Positions 1 to 7,720 of a DNA stretch of 46,524 nt are shown here, in pieces. Position 1 is the first letter of the stretch. The number at the start of each line of letters is the position of its first letter. The stretch covers positions 1-46,524 of the forward strand of contig NZ_LLZG01000385.1 of the NCBI RefSeq assembly GCF_001509475.1, read 5' to 3'. The notes under the pieces were generated by a model. The model worked only from the letters and a program-made list of their open reading frames with translations. It was not told the origin of the DNA and ran no database searches. Source of the DNA: Streptomyces regalis (lineage in GTDB: Bacteria; Actinomycetota; Actinomycetes; Streptomycetales; Streptomycetaceae). Position numbers and translations under genes: made by a program.

Positions 1-98
1 TGCCCGAAGACGTCGATCCGGCCCGGTACAGCAGCGTCAGCATCTGGTGCGACCGGTTCGACGTCTCCTTCGGCGCCGCCGAACTCGCCCGTGCCTGA
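1..98 (+). CDS. DM13-domain protein, C-terminal end only
   Basis: The window opens inside a gene whose last 31 codons are read from position 3 to the TGA at 96-98. The residues include the motif SIWCDRFDVSFGAAELARA. The pattern IWCxRFxVxFGAA is the typical end of the DM13 domain, a small extracytoplasmic module proposed to act in electron transfer with its Cys near the C-terminus. Only the tail is visible, so signal peptide, lipobox and partner genes cannot be judged. The family call rests on this single motif. Confidence 0.65.
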   Translation, partial: PEDVDPARYSSVSIWCDRFDVSFGAAELARA

Positions 99-254
99 CG
101 GGTACTGGTGACGCCGGCGCCGGCGGTCGTTGACGCGCGGGGGGCGTAGCCGAGCTTGTCGTGGACGGCGGCGAGGTCGTCGGGGAGGGTCGAAGGCAGG
201 CGGGCAGGTCGACAAGGGGGCGGCCGGGTCGGGCCCCTCGCCGACTCCCTGGCC

Positions 255-686
255 TCAACGCCACAGGCGGCGCGGAAGGTCGCCTTCCGCGAAGAAGTGC
301 ACATCGTCGAGCACCCAGCCGTCGGCCAGGGAGTCGACCAGATCACGGTCGAAGAAGTGCACGGCGAACCCGCCGTGTTCAAAGATGTCGTCCCCATGGG
401 CCGTGCCGGCTCCGAAGTGTGCGTGTGCTGCGGCCCGGGCCGCCTCCCGAAGCTGCTCCAGACCGGTCCTGCTGAAGTCAGCAGCCCGCACCGTGAAGCC
501 CTCCCGCGCGAAGAACAGCGCGTCGCGACCGTGCCCCGCCCCCAGCTCCAGCACGTCACGTGCACCGGCCGCACCGAACACTTCAGCAGCATGGACGGCG
601 GGCACGGAGGGATGCTCGCCGTACATCCCCGGGTGGGCGATGTACGTGCTCTGCCACTGCGCCCGCTGCGCGTCGGCCAGCTCCAT
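255..686 (-). pseudogene. SAM-dependent methyltransferase with internal deletion, next to arsR
   Basis: The frame from ATG 686 to the stop at 255 gives about 143 residues. The N-terminal half has a clear class I SAM-binding motif, VLELGAGHGRD, followed by an acidic strand end (VRAADFS). The C-terminal half has HFGAGTAHGDDIFEHGGFAVHFFDR and EGDLPRRLWR, typical of small methyltransferases often found beside arsR in actinobacteria. Those relatives are about 200 residues long; here roughly 60 residues joining the two parts are absent, and the protein stops right after RRLWR. I infer an in-frame internal deletion plus a trimmed end, so it is probably inactive. The gene lies downstream of arsR on the same strand. 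ATG 686 was chosen because longer versions run into arsR. Confidence 0.6.
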
Positions 687-757
687 CCCGTCGTCGCTCG
701 CGTCTGTTCGCTCCTCTTGCCCAATCTGTACCGCCGACGCGCTCGGGCAGCGCGCGG

Positions 758-1132
758 TCACGCCGCAGCCGGTGCCGTGGCCAGCAGCTGGCCCATCGCG
801 GCAAACACGGAGGGCTCCACCCGGTAGTACACCCAAGTGCCGCGCCGCTCAGAGGTCAGCAGCCCGGCCTCCTTGAGCTTCTTCAGGTGATGGGACACGG
901 TCGGCTGGGAGACGCCGACGTCGGAGATGTCGCACACGCACGCTTCGCCGGCCTCATGCGAGGCCACCGCGGAGAACAGCCGCAGGCGGACCGGGTCGCC
1001 GAGCGCCTTGAACATCCGCGCGGCCGTCTCGGCCTCATCGGCGGTCATCGGGCGCTCGGTCAACGGCGGGCAGCAAGGCACCACACCCTGGCCGTCGGTC
1101 TCCAGCAGCGGCAGCACCTCGGCATTCGACAT
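758..1132 (-). CDS. arsR: ArsR/SmtB-family metalloregulatory repressor
   Basis: This 124-residue winged-helix repressor senses a metal or metalloid and leaves its operator when bound. Visible parts are MFKALGDPVRLRLFSAV, the recognition helix region SQPTVSHHLKKLKEAGLL and the wing ERRGTWVYYRV. Candidate thiol ligands are a vicinal pair Cys20-Cys21 near the N-terminus plus Cys65 and Cys67 (ACVCD). An N-terminal CC pair with a helix Cys resembles the corynebacterial ArsR arrangement for As(III)/Sb(III); that assignment is by analogy. ATG 1132 was chosen because the alternative start seven codons upstream would put the operator palindrome wholly inside the gene. The palindrome at 1125-1156 overlaps the start codon, so autorepression is likely. 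The methyltransferase remnant follows downstream. Confidence 0.9.
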   Translation of the reverse strand: MSNAEVLPLLETDGQGVVPCCPPLTERPMTADEAETAARMFKALGDPVRLRLFSAVASHEAGEACVCDISDVGVSQPTVSHHLKKLKEAGLLTSERRGTWVYYRVEPSVFAAMGQLLATAPAAA

Positions 1133-1156
1133 GCGTCTATGTTGACACACATCGAA
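1125..1156. promoter_or_regulatory. Probable ArsR operator 1, over the arsR start codon
   Basis: Imperfect 32-bp palindrome with arms TTCGACATGCGTC (1125-1137) and GACACACATCGAA (1144-1156), matching at 10 of 13 positions, around the centre TATGTT. It covers the arsR ATG (1130-1132). The same arrangement, with an identical centre, recurs at 2905-2936. Assignment to ArsR is inferred from position and from the recurrence. Confidence 0.75.
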
Positions 1157-1171
1157 GCAACCGGGCTGGGT

Positions 1172-1381
1172 TCACCTGTACCCCAGGCGGGCGGCCAGAT
1201 GGCGGGAGATGCGGGCCGCGTCCCGGCCAACGCCTCGGAGGACGTTCGACGACAGACTTGGCTGCCACTCCAGCCCGGCGTATGCCAGACCCCGGTGGTT
1301 CCGGGAGACGCCCTGACGATGGAGGGGCCGCCCGGCGTCACCCAGGGCGCCGGGGAGGCCGGCGAGGTAGGGCAGGCCAGG
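1172..1381 (-). pseudogene. C-terminal remnant of an ArsO-like flavin-containing monooxygenase
   Basis: About 70 codons on the minus strand end in GLAYAGLEWQPSLSSN followed by LRGVGRDAARISRHLAAR and a stop at 1172. The pattern GLxW(Q)xSxSSxxLRGVGRDA is the end of bacterial flavin-containing monooxygenases of the YpmA/ArsO type. No flavin- or NADPH-binding domain precedes it; upstream the reading frame dissolves. A matching N-terminal piece on the same strand lies at 2787-2894, so both may derive from one gene later split by the sequence carrying the metallo-hydrolase. Not functional. Confidence 0.6.
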
Positions 1382-1703
1382 CCAGGCCGGTAACGGCGCG
1401 GGAGCGGCAGTCGTCGATGACGAGTTGCATCGCAGGCTCGCGCAGGAAGCGGCCCGAGGATGCACTGACAGGCAAATCGCGACTCTGTCAAGATTTCCGT
1501 GAAGCCGATCATGCTTCCGTGCGCCGGTGACGCTCCGTTACAGGCGGCGTGACAGTCGCCGAGTGCGGGGAGCTGCTGCCGACCGTGTTGCCGCCGCACC
1601 TGGGCGGTGCACTCGTGGAGCAAGTGAGCCCCGAGCGGGGGCCGTAACGCATCGTGACCAGAACCTCGGAGTCGGTACAGGTTGCGCGAGCCACCAGAAG
1701 GCC
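1382..1703. other. Non-coding stretch between gene remnants
   Basis: No convincing gene is seen on either strand. The open frames here lack family motifs, and the sequence presumably contains decayed parts of the monooxygenase whose C-terminal remnant ends at about 1381. No clear hairpin or repeat was noticed. Confidence 0.5.
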
Positions 1704-2468
1704 CTACCGCCCTCGCGCCTGCTCCAGGTTCGACCGGTGGATGCCGGAGAGCCAGTCCGCATGCGGCCCCAGACGCGCATCGACCGGTTCCTCTCCTCGC
1801 CGGAGCGCGTCGATGTAGGCATGATCGGCGGCGAGGCGGGCCGCCACCTGGGGACCCTCGGCAACGGCGCCGTGGCCGGGGACCACGACATCGACATGCC
1901 TGGCGGCCTCATCCAGCCGGTCGAGTGCCGTCTCGTAGGCGCCCACCTGGTCGTCTTGGCGAAAGTCGAAGAGCGGGATCAGCACGTCGGAGAGCATGTC
2001 GCCGGCGAGCAGGACGCCATGGTCCGCGAGGAGGATCGCGGCGTGACCGACAGCGTGCGCCTGGTGCTCGATGATCTCGCCCGGCACGGGTCCGCCGTCC
2101 GCGGGCAGCGGGGTGACGAGCGCGACCAGCTCGAGAGGGATACCCGACGCGCTCTCCGCCGCCATCGCCTGCGCCCGCTCTCGCGCTCCACCGGCAACCC
2201 GGGCGCAGGCGGGGGTGGCGTAGCGCGGCACGTCGCCGAACCGGGAATGCCAGAGCAGGTGGTCCCAGTGGGGATGGGTGGAGAACCCGGCAACCACAGG
2301 AATGCCGAGCTGGTCCACGGCATCGGCGAGTTGGTCCAACTCGGAGCCATCGATGCCGGGATCGATCAGGATCAACCCATCCTCCCCGCGCACCGCGATG
2401 GAATTGCTCCAGACCCACTCGCTCTGCCGGACCCAGACGCCGTCGGCCACCTGATGCAGCTTGCCCAT
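1704..2468 (-). CDS. Metallo-beta-lactamase-fold hydrolase
   Basis: Intact 254-residue MBL-fold protein. The dinuclear metal site is visible: HPHWDH (His65, His67, Asp69, His70), a further His in HAVGHAAI, the bridging Asp in LLAGDMLSD and the final His in VVPGHGAVAE. The pattern fits small soluble MBL hydrolases (glyoxalase II/lactonase-like or class B beta-lactamase-like); the substrate cannot be told. ATG 2468 was chosen because GGGAG lies five bases upstream; an in-frame ATG at 2480 is an alternative. It lies between two pieces of a flavin monooxygenase on the same strand and may have entered as an insertion. It is one of the few intact genes at the left end. Confidence 0.85.
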   Translation of the reverse strand: MGKLHQVADGVWVRQSEWVWSNSIAVRGEDGLILIDPGIDGSELDQLADAVDQLGIPVVAGFSTHPHWDHLLWHSRFGDVPRYATPACARVAGGARERAQAMAAESASGIPLELVALVTPLPADGGPVPGEIIEHQAHAVGHAAILLADHGVLLAGDMLSDVLIPLFDFRQDDQVGAYETALDRLDEAARHVDVVVPGHGAVAEGPQVAARLAADHAYIDALRRGEEPVDARLGPHADWLSGIHRSNLEQARGR

Positions 2469-2786
2469 CTCCACTCCCATCGGTTGGTTACCGTGACGAG
2501 ACTGCGATCCGCAGCCAAATTCATCGCTTTCGGCGCCCACTGGGCCCGATGGTGTGGTCGAGATGAAAGGAACGTTGTCGCCGACGTTCAGGTCATCCGC
2601 TGATCGGCCGTCCGCAGGGCGAGTCAGGTCTCCTCGCGACGCTGGAGTCGAGCCAGCGGTGAGGATCCCGTCAAGGCCGGCTGCGGGCCGCTATCCGCCC
2701 GCCGCCCTCCGTCTCCACGTCGGAGCCACCGTGAGCGCGCCGGACGGCGGCCACGCGGCGGCCCGTGCGGATGTCCGCATCCAGGC
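2469..2786. other. Gap with no recognised gene
   Basis: The sequence between the MBL hydrolase start and the monooxygenase N-terminal remnant shows no family motif on either strand. It is probably decayed coding sequence plus the hydrolase promoter. Confidence 0.45.
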
Positions 2787-2894
2787 GGCGGTCGCCTCCA
2801 GCGCCACCGGCTTCAGACTCTGACGCAGCAGGGCATGCGCCGCCGCAAGGCCGGACTGCCCTGCGCCGAACACCACCACGTCGACGCGCTCCAC
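2787..2894 (-). pseudogene. N-terminal remnant of an ArsO-like flavin monooxygenase
   Basis: From a GTG at 2894 the minus strand encodes VERVDVVVFGAGQSGLAAAH, then about 16 residues ending KPVALEA. This is a textbook Rossmann start with the GxGxxG FAD motif. Similarity then stops and the frame continues into unrelated residues. It diverges from the flavoprotein pseudogene at 2996, and the palindrome at 2905-2936 lies between them. The matching C-terminus at 1172-1381 suggests one disrupted gene, though two different genes cannot be excluded. Confidence 0.6.
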
Positions 2895-2904
2895 GAATGA
2901 ATAA

Positions 2905-2936
2905 TTCGATGAATGTCTATGTTGACATATATCGAA
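2905..2936. promoter_or_regulatory. Probable ArsR operator 2, between divergent flavoprotein remnants
   Basis: A 32-bp palindrome with arms TTCGATGAATGTC (2905-2917) and GACATATATCGAA (2924-2936), 11 of 13 positions paired, around the centre TATGTT. Spacing, centre and outer TTCGA/TCGAA are the same as in operator 1 over arsR. It sits in a locally AT-rich patch, as expected for a promoter, and would control both directions. Confidence 0.75.
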
Positions 2937-2995
2937 ACAGCTACCATGCCGGCCGCGCAAGCATCGACGGATGCCAAAACAAGCAAGGAGTCGCC

Positions 2996-4213
2996 GTGAA
3001 CGCGCCCACCACCGAGCTGCCCGTCGTAGCGATCGGAGCCGGGGCAGCGGTGCGCGCACGTCCGTCTCTTCTCCACCTGGGGCGAGGTCACCGACCCGGT
3101 CGCCGAAAAACTCCTCGCCCCGACCGGCTGGAGCAAGCCCGACCCGGTGACCTACCCCTCCGGCGGGGACTGGGCCGAGCAGTACCTGGAGCCTCTCGCC
3201 GACGTCCTCGCCAGGCGCGTGCGCTTCGGTGCCCGGGTGACCGGTGTCTCCCGCGCCGGGCGCGACCGCATCGTCGACGCCGACCGCGAGACTCAGCCGT
3301 TCGTCGTCCACGTCACCCACGCAGACGGCCGGGAGGAGGGTCTGTTCGCCCGCGCGGTCATCGACGCCTCCGGCACCTGGACCACCCCCAGCCCCGCCGG
3401 CGGCAGCGGCCTGCCTGCCCTCGGTGAGAAGGCAGCGGCCGACCGGATCACCTACCGCGTCCCGGACCTGATGGACCGGGCCGTACGCGCTCGCTACGCG
3501 GGCAGGCGCACCGCCGTAATCGGCTCCGGCGCCTCCGCCTTCACCGCTCTCGCCCACCTGGCCAAGGCCGAGGACGGCAGCGGCACGAAGGCGGTGTGGA
3601 TCCTGCGCCGCGGCATCTCCGGCTCCACCTTCGGCGGCGGCACCGCTGACCAGTTGCCCGCCCCCGGCGCCCTGGGGCTCGCGGCGAAGGCAGCCGTCGA
3701 CGAGGGCTACGCCGACGCGGTCACCGGCTTCCGCACCGAGGCGATCGAATGCGACGCCGACGGCCGCCTGGTCCTCGTCGCCGAGGACGGCCGCCGTCTC
3801 AACGCGGTCGACGAGGTGATCGCGCTCACCGGGTTCCGCCCGGACCTGTCCTTTTTCTGTCCGAGATCCGACTCGGACTGGACGAGCGGCTCGAGGCCCC
3901 GGTCGCGCTCGCACCGCTGATCGATCCCAACCAGCACTCCTGCGGCACCGTCTACCCCCACGGCCACCGCGAACTCGCCCACCCCGAGCAGGGCATCTAC
4001 CTGATCGGCATGAAGTCCTACGGCCGCGCCCCGACGTTCCTGGCGATGACCGGCTACGAGCAGGTCCGCTCCGTGGTCGCCGCCATCGCCGGGGACCTGG
4101 AGTCCGCCGACCGCGTCGAACTCACCCTCCCCGAGACCGGGGTGTGCGGCGGGGCCGGACTGTTCGACGCCCCCGAGGCCGACCAGGCCGGGGGCGGCTG
4201 CTGCGACTCGTGA
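2996..4213 (+). pseudogene. Frameshifted FAD/NAD(P)-dependent oxidoreductase of the arsenic group
   Basis: Starting at GTG 2996 (AAGGAG upstream) the frame encodes MNAPTTELPVVAIGAGA, the start of an FAD Rossmann fold, then jumps. From about 3057 a different frame encodes the body, HVRLFSTWGEVTDPVAEKLL through VIALTGFRPDLSF. At 3850-3856 a run of five T breaks the frame again, and the tail resumes in a third frame: DERLEAPVALAPLIDPNQ to GGGCCDS, stop at 4213. The GxGxxG region and about 25 residues after it are missing. The body resembles flavoproteins that accompany arsR in Streptomyces. Two frame breaks and the lost FAD motif make it a pseudogene unless the T run is a sequencing error; the N-terminal deletion would remain in that case. 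Confidence 0.8.
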
Positions 4214-4289
4214 CCGCTCTCAGCACTCGCAATGGCCGGGCCGCGACCGGATCCAGGGACCGGTCGCGGCCCCGCGCCACCCTGCCCGC

Positions 4290-4490
4290 CTCTGCGTCAC
4301 ACAGATCACCAGCTGGAACATCGTCCACTACGCCTTCCCCGTCCTGAACCCGCAGATCACGCCGCCACGGGCTGGTCCACCGGCGCGACCACCGCGGCGT
4401 TCTCCCTTGCCCTGGTCATCTCCGCGCTCGCGGGGGATCCGCATCGGCCGCGTACGCGACCAGGCCGGCCCGCGAATGGTCATGACCGCG
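4290..4490 (+). pseudogene. N-terminal scrap of an MFS transporter
   Basis: Positions 4296-4361 encode VTQITSWNIVHYAFPVLNPQ and, after a two-base shift, 4364-4433 encode TGWSTGATTAAFSLALVISA; a second shift restores the first frame for IRIGRVRDQAGPRMVMT. Together these read as the first two membrane segments and the loop-2 signature (GRxxDxxGPRxVM) of a major facilitator protein. No start codon or remainder exists: after about 4490 the sequence changes to a kinase remnant on the opposite strand. This is a recombination junction, not a gene. Confidence 0.6.
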
Positions 4491-4529
4491 ACGATCCCGA
4501 GGCACCCATGCTCCCGGACCGCGAGGTGC

Positions 4530-4844
4530 CGCGGCTGCAGCCGTTCTTCCAGCAGGCCCTCGTCGACGGCGACCATCGGCAGGGTCTCGGGGATGTCCAG
4601 GACGACGGCCGACTCGGGGTCGGGGGGTGACCGCGGCCTTGATGCCGGCCGGCGGGGTACGCAGGTCGTGGCTGACGGTGGCCGGCAGCGCGGTGCGGAT
4701 GCGGTTGCCCTCGGCGAGTTCCTTTGCCTGGCCGGCCTCTTGCTGCAGGCGCCGGCGGACCAGGACTACGGCGGCCTGTGCGGCGAAGGCGGCCTGGACC
4801 CGGCAGTCCTCGGCGGGCAGAACCCGGCCAGCAAGGGCCGGCAC
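4530..4844 (-). pseudogene. Remnant of a KdpD-like sensor histidine kinase
   Basis: On the minus strand the frame from 4844 encodes VQAAFAAQAAVVLVRRRL, then a helix and ATVSHDLRTPPAGIKAAVT. This matches the GAF end and the phospho-acceptor His box (SHDLRTPLAxIKAA) of KdpD kinases, which sense potassium/turgor. The following residues, SAVVLDIPETLPMVAVDEGLLE, appear in another frame and belong to the start of the ATPase domain. About 100 residues between are missing and there is no N-terminal or catalytic part. Non-functional. Confidence 0.6.
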
Positions 4845-5120
4845 CCGTCAGTGCACACTGCGCCGGTGGGCATTGCCCTCGCATGGGGAACATCAGGGGG
4901 AACAGGCATCCGCCGCAGCTCACAGCAAGGCTCCGGCCAGAGATTCCGCACGCGTACGAGGCTCTCCGGGATGCAAGCCAAGGGGACACGGGTCAATGGC
5001 CCAGGCTCACAGATCCGCCGAGAACCCAGGCACGCGAGGCATCAACAGAATGGCCGAGAGCCATACTTGGGCATGCGGAGATCATCCCGCGGCGGCCTGA
5101 TACGGGAGGGGCAGCGTCCG

Positions 5121-5654
5121 GTGAGCAGCCACAGCGCAGGACTCGGCAAGGTCGAGGTCAGGCTCCGGTGGGATCCGAGCCCCTGGAATGAGCCGCCCCA
5201 TCATCTCGACATCGTCGCCGCGACCTACTCGGCGGATTCCCCTCACGGACGCCCCCTGTACGTCGTCCACTTCGACAGCCGCTCACCGGACGGCACCATC
5301 AACATGAGCCGGCACAGCCAGACCGGTCAGGGTTTTGGCTTCGTCGAGGTGATGGTCCTGGAACTCGACCGGCTGGCGTCCTCCTACGCGCGGGTGGTCG
5401 CGGGTGTGGCGATCCATCAGAGCAGCGGCCCCAAAACCTTCGGCGACATAGCGAACGCCGGGGTGCTGGTCGTCGACGGGTACAAAGAGCTGCTGGCATA
5501 CGACTTCGCGCAGGTCGCCGACTCCACCGCCGCGACGATCGCGGAGTTCACCCGGAGTGCCACCGGAGCCTGGGAGATGCACGAGATCATCCGAGGGTAC
5601 GACAGCCACCCGGCGGTCTTCGCCATGGAGATGGGCAGGGCTCCACAGCCCTGA
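5121..5654 (+). CDS. TerD-like protein
   Basis: A 177-residue protein from GTG 5121, with GGGAGGGG eight bases upstream. It contains VEVRLRWDPSPWNEPPHHLD near the N-terminus, DIVAATYSAD, the hydrogen-bonded core strand IHQSSGPKTFGDIANAGVLV, and FTRSATGAWEMHEIIRGYD. This order matches the TerD/CABP fold (two calcium-binding beta-sandwich halves) of the tellurite-resistance/stress family, common in many Streptomyces copies. The Asp-rich Ca sites typical of TerD (DxDxSAxxL) are poorly conserved, so metal binding is uncertain. It stands alone with remnants upstream and a haloperoxidase 350 bp downstream on the same strand. A start further upstream would run through the degenerate region and was rejected. 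Confidence 0.75.
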   Translation: MSSHSAGLGKVEVRLRWDPSPWNEPPHHLDIVAATYSADSPHGRPLYVVHFDSRSPDGTINMSRHSQTGQGFGFVEVMVLELDRLASSYARVVAGVAIHQSSGPKTFGDIANAGVLVVDGYKELLAYDFAQVADSTAATIAEFTRSATGAWEMHEIIRGYDSHPAVFAMEMGRAPQP

Positions 5655-6002
5655 GCCGTCCCGCCCTCCATGCGGTCAAGCCCTCTCCGCTCGCGCTTCG
5701 ACGGCCTCGATGCCGGTCGGGCGGCCGGCCCGGCTGCACCGGCGAGCGGCAAGCGGCAAGCGGCAAGCACCGCCACTGACGAAGGCGTGCCATCGGAGCG
5801 GATCCGGCGTCGTGCGCGGTGGCGTTCCGCCGCGGACTTCGCCGTATGCACCGATCCTTGCCGGACCCATCCGGAACCCAGCCCCGCATATGTAGAGATG
5901 TCGCCGATTGCCGTCTATTGCGCAACTATTCCTGGGTGCCCGGTGTCTTATGAGACGAGTGCGATGTCACGCACAACTCATGGGGGAATACGGGGGATTC
6001 GT
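5655..6002. other. Intergenic region with a short tandem repeat
   Basis: No gene is seen. Positions 5746-5766 hold three exact tandem copies of the 7-mer GCGGCAA. The last 60 bases are AT-richer and end in GGGGGA seven bases before the haloperoxidase ATG, so the promoter of that gene is probably within 5880-5990. Confidence 0.6.
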
Positions 6003-7499
6003 ATGAGTGATCGTCGTTTTGCCGCGCGCGACGCGCGGGTCCGGGCCGCCGAGGCGGAGTTCCAGCGCCACGTACCGGTCCACGCCTCCAACGGGGAGGA
6101 GACGGACCACCCCTTCGTCGCGAACTACTCCAAGGGATTGCCGCACAACAAGTTCGGAGAGGTCGACCCGGCCGCGTACCACCTGCTGCGCCGGGCGCTG
6201 GCCACAGGCAGCTACGAGGACTTCGAGCGGATCCCGCTCGCAGACACCCGCAAACTGACCAACCCGCAGGCCGGGCTGGCCTTCGACCCGCAGGGCCCGG
6301 ACGCCCAGGCCCTGTCCATGCCGCCCGCGCCGCGCATCGACAGCCCGCAGAATTCCGCCGAGGCGGTCGAGCTGTACTGGATGGCGCTGTGCCGTGATGT
6401 GCTGTTCACCCGGTTCGGTGACAGCGAGCTGGTCGCCGAGGCGGCCGGTGAGCTGAGCGGGCTGGAGGACTTCCGGGCGCCGAAGCTGGACGGCCGGGTC
6501 ACCCCCCAGACCATCTTCCGGGGCGACACCCGGGGCGATCTGGCCGGGCCGTACCTCTCGCAGTTCCTGCTCAAGGACATCCCGTACGGCACGCTGCTGA
6601 TCGACCAGCGGCAGGACACCCTCGTCCGTCCGGTCGACCACCTGACCACCTGGGGTGACTGGCTGGAGGTGCAGAACGGCTCCGAACCCGAGCCGGACGA
6701 GCGAGACTTCACCCACCGGCGCTACATCCAGACCCCGCGCGACCTGGCGCACTACGTGCACTTCGACGCGCTGTACGAGGCTTACCTCAACGCCGCGCTC
6801 ATCCTGCTGGGCAACAACGCCCCGGTGGACGCGGGCAATCCGTACAACTTCTCACGCAACCAGATCGGCTTCGGGACGTACGGCGGACCGCACATCCTCT
6901 CACTGGTCACCGAGGTGGCCACCCGCGCGCTGAAGGCGGTGTGGTTCCAGAAGTGGTACGTGCACCGGCGGCTGCGCCCCGAGGAGTTCGGCGGCCGGGT
7001 CCACCAGCAGCTGCGCGGGCAGCGCGAGTACCCGATCCACTCCGGCGTGCTGGACTCGGTCGCCGTGAAGCGGGTCTTCGAGAAGCACGGCAGCTACCTG
7101 CTGCCGCAGGCGTTCCCGGAAGGCAGCCCGACCCACCCCTCGTACGGCGCCGGGCACGCCACCGTGGCCGGGGCGTGCGTGACCATCCTCAAGGCGTGGT
7201 TCGACGAGTCGCACATCCTGGCCGACCCGGTCGTGCCCACCACGGACGGCACCGCCCTGGAGCGGTACACCGGCCCGGACGCCGACCGGCTCACCGTCGG
7301 CGGCGAGCTCAACAAGGTCGCCGCCAACATCGCCACCGGCCGCAACATGGCCGGCGTCCACTGGCGCACCGACTACACCCAGGCCGTCCGGCTGGGCGAG
7401 GAGATCGCCATCGGTGTCCTGCGCGAGGCCAAGGAGGCCACGCTGGAGGACGCGGCCTTCACCCTCAGCCGCTTCGACGGCACCACCCTCTCCATCTGA
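6003..7499 (+). CDS. Vanadium-dependent haloperoxidase-like protein
   Basis: This 498-residue intact protein belongs to the vanadium haloperoxidase/PAP2 superfamily, enzymes that use vanadate and peroxide to oxidise halide. The vanadate-pocket residues can be matched: Lys317 and Arg325 in KWYVHRRLRPEEF, Ser380 and Gly384-His385 in PSYGAGHA, and Arg447 and His453 in GRNMAGVHW. The Lys-to-Arg spacing of 8 and Arg-to-His spacing of 6 match the algal bromoperoxidase pattern better than the fungal chloroperoxidase. No signal peptide is visible. ATG 6003 follows GGGGGATTC. It is transcribed alone; a NarK-like gene faces it. It is about 9 kb from the polyketide genes, so a role in that pathway is not supported. 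Halide preference, or phosphatase activity, cannot be deduced. Confidence 0.88.
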   Translation: MSDRRFAARDARVRAAEAEFQRHVPVHASNGEETDHPFVANYSKGLPHNKFGEVDPAAYHLLRRALATGSYEDFERIPLADTRKLTNPQAGLAFDPQGPDAQALSMPPAPRIDSPQNSAEAVELYWMALCRDVLFTRFGDSELVAEAAGELSGLEDFRAPKLDGRVTPQTIFRGDTRGDLAGPYLSQFLLKDIPYGTLLIDQRQDTLVRPVDHLTTWGDWLEVQNGSEPEPDERDFTHRRYIQTPRDLAHYVHFDALYEAYLNAALILLGNNAPVDAGNPYNFSRNQIGFGTYGGPHILSLVTEVATRALKAVWFQKWYVHRRLRPEEFGGRVHQQLRGQREYPIHSGVLDSVAVKRVFEKHGSYLLPQAFPEGSPTHPSYGAGHATVAGACVTILKAWFDESHILADPVVPTTDGTALERYTGPDADRLTVGGELNKVAANIATGRNMAGVHWRTDYTQAVRLGEEIAIGVLREAKEATLEDAAFTLSRFDGTTLSI

Positions 7500-7720
7500 C
7501 CGCCTCCGGACCGGCCGGCCCGGTGCCGCGGGAGCCTGCGGCACCAGGCCGGTCAGCGCAGTGCGTCGAGGGCGGTAAGGATGCCGGCCGGTTCGGCGCG
7601 CGTGCTGTAGTCGGGGTCTACGCAAGCCCAGCGAAGCGTGTTCTCGGGCCGCCTACCGCTCGCCGTCGTCGTCGATCAGACGCCTGTGGAGCTCCATGGT
7701 CATCGCGTGGATGGCCCGGG

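Noticed and set aside
99..254. Possible C-terminal remnant DDLAAVHDKLGYAPR on the minus strand
   Set aside because: No family was recognised, and the stretch is too short to support a gene.
6003..7499. Haloperoxidase as part of the polyketide cluster
   Set aside because: It is about 9 kb away, separated by unrelated genes and remnants, and abyssomicin-type pathways need no halogenation.
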